This document shows positions 23,540 to 35,200 of a stretch of DNA of 64,000 nt, piece after piece. Where the stretch lies: assembly GCA_030549495.1 (NCBI GenBank), contig JAUIRK010000854.1:297001-361000 (forward strand), in the 5' to 3' direction. Source of the stretch: Nectonema munidae. Taxonomy: Eukaryota; Nematomorpha; Nectonematoida; Nectonematidae. Numbering within the stretch: position 1 is the first letter of the stretch; every line of letters begins with the position of its first letter. A program made the position numbers and the translations under genes. A model generated the notes under the pieces. The model saw only the letters and a program-made list of their open reading frames with translations. It was not told the DNA's origin and ran no database searches.

Positions 23540-24200
23540 ATTGATTAAAGACACAGATGCCTTTCCTAAACTATCACAAAGAGAGCTTGTTGAAAAATAT
23601 GATATTGGTGAATCAACTGTTCGAAATATGCTTCTCAAAAAACATTCACTTACAACAGTATGAAATCAGTTTAAATGAACAACGAGGTAACACAAAATAA
23701 TTTTTTCGATATAAATGATGTAGTATGGAAGTGCTTTGTTTAACACGGTTTGTGCAAAAAAGATACCAATCTCTGGACCTATTATTCAAGAAGAAAAATA
23801 AAATGCCGCAATTCAAAGCATCAAATGGATATCTAGACCAGATGGCGGACCTGTTATTCTGCCAATGCATATATACCTGTTGAGAAAATGAAAGCGTGGA
23901 AAAAATAGTTGCTTTTAAAAAACCGTTTCATTGAAATCACCGAAAACTACTCACCCAAATAACATATTCAGATGTGATGAGACTGGATTTTCTTTAGGGA
24001 TCCACCAAAAACACTTTAAAGTCAAGATCAGTCCTGTAAAGACAAAAAAAGCAAAAGAAAGAGTTACTGGTTTGTTGGCGTGTAGCTTCACTTCGGGAAA
24101 AACCTAAATCATTGGGGTAGAGTACACCATTATTTACTATCTTTATAAGCAAAGCCTTGAATCCACGTAACTTTAAAAATGTTATTAACATATGTAACTT
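23540..24200 (+). pseudogene. Tigger/pogo transposase relic
   Basis: On the plus strand 23540-23635 reads KLIKDTDAFPKLSQRELVEK and YDIGESTVRNMLLKK, the N-terminal helix-turn-helix of pogo-type transposases. MPQFKASNGYLDQM near 23800 is the conserved start of the second DNA-binding domain. FRCDETGFSLG near 23970 holds the first catalytic Asp, and KERVTGLLACSFTSGK plus IIGVE near 24050-24120 is the following strand pair. Stops and frame changes separate the pieces, and a stretch between 23640 and 23790 is not recognisable. It is more decayed than the Tigger at 32332-34274. Confidence 0.75.
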
Positions 24201-25379
24201 ACCTGTCATCCATCTATAAATATGAATTAATCCACTACAATTAATGGGAAATCTTTGTTTTGTGGGCCTTTATGCCGATCGACACAGTTAAGCTGTGAAG
24301 AACACTCAACGAAAAAGGACTTGGCAAATTTGTCATCAAATATCTTTTGCATACACTTTGCATTTGTGTGCACACAATATCTCGCGTTTTCTGTCTTACA
24401 TGCTTTCTCTAACTCTCTTCATATTCCTGAAATCCAATCATGTATCAAATCCTGGGTTCCAATTTTTATTAACATTTTCCTTTAGTATACTACCATCAAG
24501 TTTTCTAAAATCACCATGAAGAACCACGCCTTTATTTTTGCCACCATTTGTGGTCAGGAATGAACCCTCGCTTCTTATGGATGAACCTGCGCGGCCTTGC
24601 ACTATTTTGACTCAAAAATGTTAATAAAAATGAGGCAGAAATTAAAAAAGTACTACCATGTAAATTTCAAAGTACCTCCTGTCTACTTTAATATAACATC
24701 ATAGAAATTTAGAATATTGAAATCGTTTTTACATAAATCAGGAAAAATAGGGATTTAACGCCATCTATAAAATTCTTAAGCTTTTCATAATATGACTTTT
24801 TATAAATTTTGTAAATTTATTTGAGAAAATTTTCCATAAAACGTAGTTTTTGGAACTGTTGAATGCTATTTTTCCAAAAAGTATACAATAATAAATTAAT
24901 TGAGTATAATCGAAAAAATTAAAAATTTTCCTCCTTTTTTTGAAAATTTATAATAAATTTGAAGGAAAAATATAATTTAGCTAGGTTAGGCATAGTCGGT
25001 AATCTGGCCTCTATAGGAGTCCGTTTGTAGGACCGTTTAAACATTCCAATATTAAAACATATATCCTAGGGACAACATTTTAGAGAATTGCAACTTATAG
25101 GATCAAAAAGATTACCTGAGTCAATAGACATGTATAATAGCTTAAAGTCAGGTGTGGATAAATAAAATCAAATCAAATGTTAAGAAAATACACGATATAT
25201 AGAACATCTAGGCGTTGGCCAATGGTTATTTGGTCCAATTATATAAACATAGAAACTTTGAATACTTATATCATTTTAGAAAATAATTTAAAAACCCAAT
25301 CTTTATTATCAGCTAGTACTTCAACATTTTAAAAAAAATTTAGTGGCAGGATAACGGTACATTCGCAGCTATGTTTTCT
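24201..25379. other. AT-rich spacer, no clear gene
   Basis: No coding region is recognised. GGAGTCCGTTTGTAGGACC at about 25016-25034 is a partly palindromic, GC-richer phrase of the kind found near piggyBac ends. It lies left of the possible piggyBac remnant, but the link is weak. Confidence 0.35.
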
Positions 25380-25625
25380 TATGGCTGAAACTTCTATGAA
25401 AATACCAGTTTAAAGATCTCTTCTGATGTAAAATTAATTCTGAAATCCTATGGGATTTGCAAGCCAGAAAGTGTTGTCGTTTCGCCTATCAAAAACGGGG
25501 TCCATGCAAAATCTGCAAAGAAAACAAGAAGATAGTTTTTCAAAGATGTTATTCGTGTTGTCAAAATTTATGTGATTAAGACAAAAGAATTTTATGTGAA
25601 AATTGTTTCAGTGATATATAAATTT
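25380..25625 (+). pseudogene. possible piggyBac transposase C-terminal remnant
   Basis: The frame reads ARKCCRFAYQKRGPCKICKE, then VFQRCYSCCQNLCD, a stop, then KRILCENCFSD and a stop. The spaced pairs CKIC, CYSC and CENC resemble the cysteine-rich zinc-binding tail that closes piggyBac transposases. I see no catalytic domain upstream, so this is a tail-only remnant. A different cysteine-rich protein is possible. Confidence 0.45.
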
Positions 25626-25676
25626 TGTGTTTGCTTTTTTATATTAAATTATGCTTAAGGTAAGTTAGTTGATTGT

Positions 25677-25756
25677 GACGTTTGCACCTATCCTTTCGGA
25701 TATCGTGGCCTGCCCCGAATGCTGAGTTCAGGTCTACCTGGACTTTCCATCACACT
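25677..25756 (+). repeat. dispersed block shared with 12637-12705, inverted
   Basis: This is the plus-strand counterpart of the block at 12637-12705: CACCTATCCTTTCGGATATC, then CCCGAATGCTGAGTTCAGG and TCTACCTGGAC. It lies immediately before the LINE piece. Confidence 0.6.
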
Positions 25757-25769
25757 AAAAGCCTACTGG

Positions 25770-27417
25770 CCCTTGTTACTGCATAGCAACATCTCTCTTT
25801 AACACGCTAACTATTGCAGCAGATTCATTAAAAGTGAAATTTAACGTAACAAAATTAACTCTTATACACTTCACACGAACACATTCCCCTCACCTCCCAC
25901 TATTAACATCCAGCAATATCCTCATCCAACCATCTTCCTCCATGAAATATTTAGTGCTCACCTTTCAATCAAACCTCAAATGGTCATCCCACTTCAAAAA
26001 CTTCTACCAAAAACTATCGTCAACTCTTTTCTCTCTTAGTAAAATAAATATCTTATAAATGGGGTCTAAGTATTCAACACTCATCTTTTATATACAAATC
26101 ACTCATCCTACCTACGCTTGAGTATGGCAATCTTTCAAGGTGCCTATCATTAAACTAACCCTCATCACTCACTTATCTAAATAAAATCCACCGCCTTTGC
26201 GTTATCACAATGAGCAGGGCCTACAAAAACTCCCTTACTAGAATTTTAGAATTCTTCACGAACTGCCTTCCTCTAACCCTTCATCGCAAACAAACTATTA
26301 CCAAAAAATACGCATCGAATCAAATTCTTATCTTAAATCCTTCTATTTCCATAACACTCAAATTACTTCCCCTCAAACTTATTACACATCCTTACTCCAA
26401 CAATTTTCCTATTCACTCAACAACATTCTCATCCAACCCAAAATCAATCCACTACCTTTATTTCACCTTTCCTCACCATAACCTTTCTATCTTCACAACT
26501 GTTTCATCAAATCCATATACACTTCTACTGGTGCCCAACTCACTCAAACATTCTAGAAAACACTTATGTTGATAAGCTAGCTAAAAAAAAGTCCCTCAAA
26601 ATACTCCTTACATCCCGGGTACCTCATTTCCCCTAGAAACCTATACACATCTACTTAAATCTACAACTCAATACCTTAGACAAGAATTCATCCAATCCTC
26701 ACCCTCCATTTTCTTCCAACATATAAACAATCCAAACCAAATTCTGAACATTTGGTCATAAATGAAATTCTTCCCACCACTACCACTAATCAGATGGCTA
26801 TCCGGACAATCCCCCTGCAACTCCTATCTCAACCGCAGCAAAAAATTACCAAGTAATCTAGGTAGATTCAATTGCAATCAACAAGAAACCTCTCATCTTT
26901 TACTTTCCTGCTGCCACTACAATCACTCAAGAACTTCATTTCTTTCACTATCCGTCAAAACTCTCAATCGCCCACCATCTAATTTTTACGAACTACTTTC
27001 ATATCCGAACCTCCTGAATACCCTAAGTTCTCTCATTATCTTCATAAAGTCAAACTTGCAATCTCCTAACCCAGAGACTTCTTCTTATACCACATAAACT
27101 CACATTAAAAAAATCTACAAAAATAACTACACTATTTTCTTTTATTTAAGACTTATATTCTTTAACACACAATTACTACCTTTGCTCAATCAATCATCCT
27201 TCAACTACCACCTCAAAAATCTAGCTTTCAACACTTTAAACTCCCTCAACAACTAACCAATTTCTTTAAAGTCCCTCATTCCTAATCAATTTACAAACCA
27301 AATCAATACAATTCTCTCGAACTTCAACTTTATACCTTTTCAAGCATTTCGCAAGCATATGGAGAAGACCGATAGTGCTTAGATATTTCTTCCTACATAG
27401 CTACCTACCTACCTACC
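25770..27417 (+). mobile_element. LINE with RNase H domain, 5'-truncated
   Basis: Reading along the plus strand, 25800-26055 encodes the end of a reverse transcriptase (LTLIHFTRTHSP, SMKYLVLTFQSNLKWSSHFK, LSSTLFSLSKI). Near 26529, WCPTHSNILENTYVDKLAKK is the last RNase H motif, with the conserved His and Asp. At 26762-27097 follows a typical tail (GQSPCNSYLNR, CNQQETSHLLLSCCHY), the C..C..H..C region of I/Jockey-group LINEs. Frame breaks lie between these parts. The element ends in short tandem CTAC units at 27399-27417. The endonuclease and most of the reverse transcriptase are absent, as expected for 5' truncation at insertion. An unusually C-rich coding strand sets it apart from the flanks. 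Confidence 0.85.
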
Positions 27418-28195
27418 ATACGAAATGGACCATGTTGATTTCATTTCTCGACTGAGTTTTTGCAGTTACAGTGTGAAAATGTGCCGAATCAACTTTGCCG
27501 TTTATACCTGAAAATTGTGTTAAAAAAGATTTACCAAATTTTAAATATAATTTTATACGAAATCGAGCCATATGCATAATATAAAGATAACAAGGTTTAT
27601 CTTAATATCTAATTACAATTTGCAATTTTATGTGTAAATATTTTTCTTGAAACACCATCCAAAAGAGATTTTGAATGTAATATTATTTATTATTACAAGT
27701 TTATTGAAATTCTTTATAATCTACATATATTTTTTATTTGATTTAAAAAAAATTAATTAGAAAATTTATTTATGATTTAATTAAATTTTTTGAATCAATT
27801 CATCTAGGTGTTGTTGTATTAAAATGGTATACGCTTTCATTTATTTTGATTGATACTGACTTTTTCATATTAACAAATATTTTTTTAAAAAGAAATTATT
27901 TTCAAAATAAACTTTCCTTAAAATTTAGAAATATTAACGCATATGTTTTTCCTAATCTAGAAATAAAAAATGATATCTCTTTTCGAACTTTATTAAGGTC
28001 AATTTATTTGTCTTTTTTTAGTGTAATATTTCATATTATTTTTTATATTTTAAGCGATTTCTTTATTGATTATTTAATAATTATTTCTTCAAAATTCTAA
28101 TACTTAAAACTGTAGTCATAAAAAAAACGTTTGAAAACCAAAAGTTCGAAAATTAAAAATTAATTTAATTATGTTAACAAATATATATACATATC
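27418..28195. other. AT-rich spacer, no gene seen
   Basis: No recognised coding, repeat or RNA feature between the LINE tail and the next family A element. The open frame at 27846-28100 is AT-driven and resembles nothing known. Confidence 0.4.
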
Positions 28196-28741
28196 ACATA
28201 ACCTGTATGGTTGAACGCGGGTAGACAACTTGAGTGTTATCTTCAACCTGTATATTACGATGATTCATCTCCAACCTGTATACTACGATGATTCATCTCC
28301 AACCAGTATACTACGATGATTCATCTCCAATCTGTATACTACGATGGTTTCTATTCCATGTACAGACTAGGGAGACAATGTTCAACTTTCTGTTCACATT
28401 TTGCTAGATGTAAGATTTGATATACTTCATTCGGGGAGACGATGTTACATCAGTTATTACCTGTATACTACGAAGGTTCATCTCCAACTTGTATACTGCG
28501 AATGTTCATATTTTGCTAGATGTAAGATTTGATATACCTCATTCGGGGAGAGGATGTTAGATAAGTTATTACATATATTTTTGCAATTTTTTCACGATAT
28601 TAAATAATATATTTGTCGCTACCTCGTACGATGTTACAAAAGTTATCACCTATATTTTGCAATTTGCACGATTTTAAATATATTTGTCAAAAAATCGAAA
28701 AATGTTCAAATCAAAAAATATTTATTCTTTTTGAATATATC
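28196..28741 (+). repeat. family A element
   Basis: The leader CATAACCTGTATGGTTGAAC is followed by about four 28-bp minisatellite units. Then comes the TTCTATTCCATGTACAGACT segment, two CATTCGGGGAGA phrases, and an AT-rich tail with TTGCAATTTGCACGATTTTA and AAAAATATTTATTCTTTTTG. The tail leads directly into the palindromic element at 28742, as in the copy at 39108. Confidence 0.85.
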
Positions 28742-28837
28742 GTTGGCTCCCCTTACTTTTAGTTTCGTATGTGCATAATTTAATAAAAATTAATTATTTA
28801 GGTTTATCTCTCTATTTTAAAAGTAAGGGGAGCCAAC
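28742..28837. mobile_element. short palindromic element, 96 bp
   Basis: Its 20-bp ends are perfect inverted repeats: GTTGGCTCCCCTTACTTTTA at 28742 and its complement ending at 28837. The interior (GTTTCGTATGTGCATAATTT and onward) matches the element at 39741-39842 in the opposite orientation. It could be a MITE inserted in family A or the natural end of family A; only two copies are visible. No target duplication is evident. Confidence 0.7.
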
Positions 28838-28921
28838 TTTTATTTTGCCCATCTGAAACTCTATTGAAATATATAAATGCATGCACTTATATTCCTGCCC
28901 CCATTGAAATCAATTTTGCCT

Positions 28922-28951
28922 CCCCCGCCACGCTTTGCGTTGGCGATGGGG
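28922..28951. other. GC-rich hairpin
   Basis: CCCC, GCCA and CGC pair with GCG, TGGC and GGGG around a short T loop, with small bulges. It forms a GC-rich stem within very AT-rich DNA. Function unknown. Confidence 0.5.
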
Positions 28952-29467
28952 CTAATTTAAACAATCAAGCCTTTTATTCTAGAAATCAATTATATATCAT
29001 CTTTATTCTAAGATATTTGTTTTATTTAATGTTTTTAGACTTTGCTTAAAATTTTTGTTAATAAAACAGTACAAATAATATTTTCATGTAATTTTTAGCT
29101 TATAACTTAAGGATTGGAATAGCTAATTTATATAAATTTAAAGTTTGTATAATATTTCTTTCAAAAATTTTAAAGCTTTAATTTCTATTTAAAATGGCCA
29201 AATTTAAATTCATGGGAACATACCTGTCAATTTATAGGCCCATATCCTAAATAAATTTTCAAACAATTTATTTTACTGACTGAATATATGTGTAGGTAGA
29301 ATATGAAGATTATATAAGATGATTCTTTGTTTTTCTGTGTTACAAAATAACTTGATTACAATATATATCACAAATATATCTTAGTAAGTTTTAAAAATTT
29401 GTTGCTAAAAATTTTAAAATGTAATTTTAAGCAACAATGCATTTCAATACAGAGTAATCAATCCATC

Positions 29468-30664
29468 TAACCCGGGGTTTCCCAACCTTTTTGTTACTGT
29501 GTACCACTTATGGACTTATTCTGTAGGTGCATACCACCTGAATTTAAGAATTAGTTTTTCACCATAAAAGAACTATGCTAAAAGGTTAACAGACACAATA
29601 ACATGAATATAATACAAGTAAACGAATCCGCAATTAAAAAATATACAAAACTTAACTTAATTTATTTGCACATGTGCACAACCATACACAAGCAAAATAT
29701 TTAACTTATCGACGAATAAGTACTCACTCGTAAGTCAATGCGATGGCTGAAGTTTCTTTTCTTCTACTAGTTTTGCAAGCCGTGGAGATATTATGCTCAC
29801 ACAACATCGGAAATTGTGTTCTGGGTTTACGAAACGATTTCCTGTCTTCGACTTGATTGTAAGAAAAGTAGAAAAAACTCTTGTTCGCATTCCCATGTCG
29901 TCGGAAATACGAGAAGCTGAGGAATTGCTTTTCACTAGTGACGGATAAGAGGGACTTACATTTAACCAGAAGTTGGCCAATTTATGATTTTCACCTTCGT
30001 CGCAGTGCAAATCGATGAGTTCTTCTTGTTCACCAGTTCCCACTTTGAGATCACCAGTGTTAATAGTAGTGAATGGATTCTGAATGTAAGTGCATGTTTC
30101 TGCATCACGATCATTGAAATAGTAACGCCTGATTTCATCTGTCAACAGAAGGAGATCTTTGGTGATTTCTTGACCAAATGCAATACTAGGCTCCCCCCTC
30201 CCCAATTGACACCACATTCTCACACATTCCAAACGGTCTGTTCTCAATCCACAGATCGAGCTTTCGAGTAAATGCAATCAATTTGAAAACAATGATGTTA
30301 CTTTCAGCGCCCTGAGAACAATTGGATACATGACTCCAAAAATATCTGACAGGTAGGCAAGGTAAAGAATGAAATTTTCATCTTAAGGATCTTCTGAACT
30401 TCTTGATCGTTTGTTTGGAAAAACTGAAGCAGCTCCTTTCTCAGCACAAAAAGGAGCATAGTGGTATTCCTTCGAGACAGACACCTCACTTCCGTATGAA
30501 AAGCAATGAAGTGTATTCTTATAGACCAAAAAGTACCCGCAAGTCAATGCGATGGCTGGAGTTTCTTTTTTTACTAGTTTTGCAAGCCGTGAAAATATGG
30601 TCACACAACATCGGAAATTGTGTTCTGGGTTTACGAAACGATTTCTTGTTACAATTTTATATCA
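29468..30664 (-). mobile_element. BED-finger hAT element, 3' part
   Basis: At 29470 the plus strand reads GGGGTTTCCCAACCTTTTTG and GTGTACCAC, a wording common to hAT termini of this group, with the interior to the right. The minus strand from about 30500 down to 29735 encodes the C-terminal half of a hAT transposase. Bases 30530-30650 repeat 29734-29846 in the same orientation, so the last part of the gene is present twice. The 5' half is missing. Confidence 0.75.
29735..30500 (-). pseudogene. hAT transposase C-terminal half
   Basis: A long open frame (30277 to 29735) reads MHLLESSICGLRTDRLECV, TYIQNPFTTI, QEELIDLHCDEG, NFWLNVSPSYPSLV, TFLTIKSKTGNRF and ISPRLAKLVEEKKLQPSH. These are the hAT dimerisation domain in order (F-W, YP.L, S.F...K...RN, L...I.PR...LV). 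Upstream, in shifted frames, lie SRRNTTMLLFVLRKELLQFF and LSDIFG, the preceding conserved blocks. The family is the ZBED5/SCAND3-like hAT group. Frame changes between blocks mean it is dead. Confidence 0.8.
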
Positions 30665-32034
30665 ATAAATATTGTTAGACTCGCTTTAAGAATATTTTTT
30701 CAACAAAATTCACTTAATCTTTATCACTACGTTTGTTACATTTTGTAACATTTGAAAACTTTAATTTTTTAGGTCAAGGAATTTTTTTCAATAGTTATTT
30801 GGGAATGAATATTTTGACTCTCTATTCAGTTTAAAAGCAAGAATACTCTATTTGCTTAATATTTGAGCAGAGATATTTTTTATAATGTTCGATTGTTAAA
30901 TTTTATAAGTAACACTGTACATAATTAATTAAATAATTTTTTTAAGAAAATTTGTTGATTATTATAAAAAAAATATATTATCGAAACAAAATGTTTCAGT
31001 TGTTAAAAATGTACTTGATCTATTTATGACAGCTGTTAGAATTTTATTTGTGGACAAATATTCAAAAAAACGCAATGATTTTCTTTTCTCGTATACTATG
31101 ATTTTTATAATTTTGTTTAAAACGGATAACTACGGTTAACGTTGAGATAGTCATAACTTCATTTTGAACTCTACAACAAGTTCTATTTTTCAATGTTTTG
31201 TAAAAATTTAGGCACGGATGTATGTGAGAATATCCTCACCTGTTCAAATGTAAATAAAATTTGGAACAAATAAATTACTAAATGATCCAATATTTTAGAT
31301 CAGGCATGGAAAATCTACGGCCCGTGGGCCAAACCCGGACTGAAGAGACCTTTGAAAAACTTTAAGTCAGTACCGGTATAATTAAAGTAGATTCAAATTT
31401 ATCAAAAAAATTATTTTTATTACCTTTGATCCGATGGTCACTCATTCAATTATTGCATTTGTAAATGATTATCTTTTGAAGCATTTAAAGAATATAACCC
31501 TTAATCTTGATCTAATTATCTTAATGATTTTAATTTGATTTTGTCACCATTTCTCATTTTTCTCATCTCATTTTTCGCACTTCCTTCGACATACCTGGTG
31601 GAAACGGGTATCAGTGCTGCGCTAGATCTGAAAAACAAACAGAAATAAATTAAAATATATGGGACGGATACCTAAGACTTTAACTTACCCAAATAAGTCC
31701 TAATTTGAATGGAATAATAAAAAATCATCAGCCGAAAGGAAGCCATTTTGAATTTTCAAGCATTTTCATGGTTCATATTTTTTTTTGAATTTAATTTTTT
31801 ATGAAACATAATTAATTTTGTTTTTTATTAAATCATTTTTTTTAATTTTAAATATATTTTCTTCTAAATTTATTATTTAGCTCCATATATCCCATAACTC
31901 TATAATAGGGTCAATAAAATGTTAAATCTTAAATTTTCTTAAGGTTATAAATATATATCAATGTCCTTAGAGTCTGGCAATGGGACTGGTTGTATTTACC
32001 AAAAAATTATCTTTGTTTTTTATTATATATTTAG
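30665..32034. other. upstream region and first intron of RPL4
   Basis: The initiator exon of RPL4 must lie left of 32035, because exon 2 is preceded in frame by TAG and a TTTTTATTATATATTTAG acceptor. I could not place it with confidence. One weak candidate is an ATG followed by GTTCAT near 31768, with a poor donor. An isolated hAT-like end occurs at 31302. Confidence 0.35.
31302..31352. mobile_element. hAT-like terminus, isolated
   Basis: CAGGCATGGAAAATCTACGG, then the palindromic CGGCCCGTGGGCC and AAACCCGG, resembles hAT ends of the type CAG....GGCCCG.GGGCC. The GC-rich palindrome stands out in AT-rich DNA. No transposase lies beside it, so this may be a solo end or a small derivative. Confidence 0.4.
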
Positions 32035-32218
32035 TCAGCCCCCTCTGGAATATCTCGCCCTTTGGTTGGAGTTTACAATGAAAATGGAACAGCTACTGGT
32101 AAAACTGTCAGATTACCCGCTGTTTTCAAAGCTCCAATAAGACACGATATTGTTCAAACTGTTCACGATCAAATGCGAATGAATAAACGCCAAGCGCATG
32201 CTGTGTCTCAAAAAGCAG
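32035..32218 (+). CDS. RPL4: RPL4 exon 2
   Basis: Encodes [18 protein letters not shown] to AVSQKA, covering the N-terminal arm of uL4. The acceptor is TTTAG and the donor is G followed by GTCTTT. The downstream intron is about 16.4 kb. Confidence 0.93.
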
Positions 32219-35200
32219 GTCTTTTTTAGAATTTATTTGTGTTTTTTACGTCCTGATATCTAGGTAACATTTTTTTAAGTTTTTTTAGTGGTAAAATGTT
32301 TTATAATATTTTTATTGGTAAAAATGATATACACTAGAACCTACGTTTTACGTACGGCATGGGAGCGAACGGCGGACGTAAAACGTAGGATTCGTAAAAT
32401 CCAGGTTGACCTTTAAATTGACATACAACACGAAAATCCTAGCCTGGATCACACATGGTCACACCGTGTACGACGTGGGGGACTATGGCAGCTAAAGAAG
32501 ACTACTACAGTGAAGTTGGATGATCATCCCTGAAGTTGAGCTGTTTTCATAATAAAGTCTTAAATAAAAAATATCAGTGTATGCGTATTATTTATCAATT
32601 ATACTCAACTTAGTCTGCTCTAGGAAAAGGCGCCGGAATTTGCTATATTAATGATGAATGCAGAGGGGGAAATAATTTTAAAATAAGGAAAAACTACTTT
32701 ATTCATTCTCTTTCGAATTTGTTGGCCCTGAAAAGGGCGCTTTATTTTGAAGATTTCTTTTTTTTTACTGAAAGAAGTTAGTTTGCTCGAACCAATCCAC
32801 AACTCCAAGGGCTTCAAACGCTTGCTCAGGTTTAATTCGGTCGACTATTTCTTCCTCTTCACTTTCACTCTCTTCATCAGATGACTCCCTATCAATTTCA
32901 TTGAATCTTTGCGTCGGTGAGCCATTGGTGTCCGGGATCTTTGGCGAGCCACTCATCCACACTCATCATATCCTCAGTTCCAGAACCAAGTTCTTTAAAC
33001 ATGGCTTTAAATATATTACGATCCGCTTCCATGTTGTCTACGTTCTCTGTCTGTTCTTCTGAAACACTTTCGCCCTCACTTCTTTCTTCAACATTTTCCA
33101 TTAGTTTTCGCCAAGAGCGTTGGAGATTTTCCTGTGTCGCCGCTTCCCACGCATATGCAATCGAGTAAAGCGCATCTTTAATTGTGATTTGTTTTATCAC
33201 CTCTGGGATCGGGGTATCTAGCTTGCACAAGACATGACGTAGAAAGTTTTTCTTATAACGTCTTTTTAATGGTTCTAAAACACCCTGGTCCATCGGTTGA
33301 ATGAGGGAGGTTGTATTTGCCGGCAGGAACATTACTAAAAATGATCCGTCTTCTGTCGTTAGTTCTTCAACGGAAGGGTGGGCTGGAGCATTATCTAACA
33401 GTAGCACAATCTTTTCCTCGACATTGTTCTCTCGGCAAAATTCATGAACACGGGGAACAAAGTTTTCAAAAAACCATCTCTTGAATGTTGCCTCATCCAT
33501 CCACGCGTTCTTCTGACTATAGTAGTCGACTGGCAGGCGGTCCATGTTCTGGTTTTTAAAGCATCATGGCTTAGCTGACTTGTGAATAAATGTTAATGGA
33601 ATTTTACAGGTTCCGCTCGCATTCGAACAACCCATAAGGGTAACTCGATCTTTAGCTGTCTTGAAATTCTTTGCCGTTTTCTCTCCGTGTAAAACCAAGG
33701 TGCGGCTGGGCATCAATTTCCAATAGAGAGCAGTTTCGTCAGCATTGAAAATCTGGTCTCTGGTTAAATTTTCTGATTCCATTAACCTCTTTAACGCAGA
33801 TTGGAAAGCTCCAATTGAGTCAGCGTCTGCTGATAATGATTCGCCTTTCATTGATGAGAAATGGATACCGTGGCGTTTCTTAAAACCATCTAGCCATCCG
33901 TTACTAGCCTCAAAACTTGGGTGACCTTCGGGATACAACTCTTTGGCAAAAAGAAGAGCTTTCTCCTGTAAAAGAGGTCCAGTTATCGGTACGCCCTTTC
34001 TTCGCTGCTGTGTCATCCACGTAAAACACCCATCATCAACCTTCGAAAACGTTGCTTTTGACAAATATGATTTAGCTAAAAACAGACTTGGTAACTCACA
34101 TTTTGGAACCGAATTCTCCAATTCCTCCCTTTTCGCCCAGATGGTGGATACGGTTGACTTAGGCAAACCAAATTGCGTTGCAACTAAAAAGTTGGATTTA
34201 CCCTGCCTTCTTTCGGCAATTATCTTTAGTTTAGTTTCGATCGAAACACTTTGACGCTTTCTCACGGAAGCCATGATTGCGAATGAATTATCTACCCATG
34301 GACCCGATTTATTAAAATAGAAAAACGATGGATTTTAATTACAGGATGTGCATGATCTTAATTGTTTATTAATCATGTAAGTTGTGTGAAGTTAATGTTT
34401 ACGTTTTGCACGAAAATGTGTCTGTAACACAGCGTTATCAGCTGACTATTTGCTACCCTGGACGTAATTGACAGTTGTATATGAGGATATCCTTTACACG
34501 TGTTGCGACTCGCTGATAGCCCATTAATTTACAAGGCGGCGTATCGTTTGATGTTTGTCAATGCGCGCTCATTATACAAAAACAACAAGAATAGCATCGG
34601 AGATAACAATTACACTGTACAGTACGTTCAGTGTTAGAATACATTGTTTTGCGATCTAATTAGTGTTATTTAAATTACTGATAGTGAAATAAAACTGAAG
34701 GACAATAATTTATTAACCTTTATAAACTTTTTAATACATAAAATCACAAAGAAAAAACTTATCAATAATGCATTACGAAAAGTTTCGAAGCGATATTACC
34801 GAAAGAAATCCAGTAATTTCTACAAAACAAACTTGGCATGAATGCAGAATTTTCTGATGTCTATTTTCGTATAATCCTATCTTATAGTGAACATATTTGA
34901 ATCTATGAATTCCTTTAACCTTAGGGCAAGTACTCGATTGTCATAAAAAATTGATAGCTTTTGAAATGAGTCTTGAATAATCGCATTCTTAGACAAGAAA
35001 AATTGATTCGATTGAACTGAAAATAAAATATTCTTCAATAAGGATGACTCGGATGCCATAAAACGCCCTATTGAATATCCTAGTGAAGAAATTTCCCTTT
35101 ATTTTCCTAATCTTCAAACATTTGAAAAATAATATCAATTTATTATTATAATCTCGATTAGTCATCTGGCCCGAGAAAACTTCTTAATTCAAGAACAATT

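Noticed and set aside
31768-31773. ATG followed by GTTCAT as the RPL4 initiator exon
   Set aside because: The donor is weak and no upstream promoter features support it; the real exon 1 may lie elsewhere.
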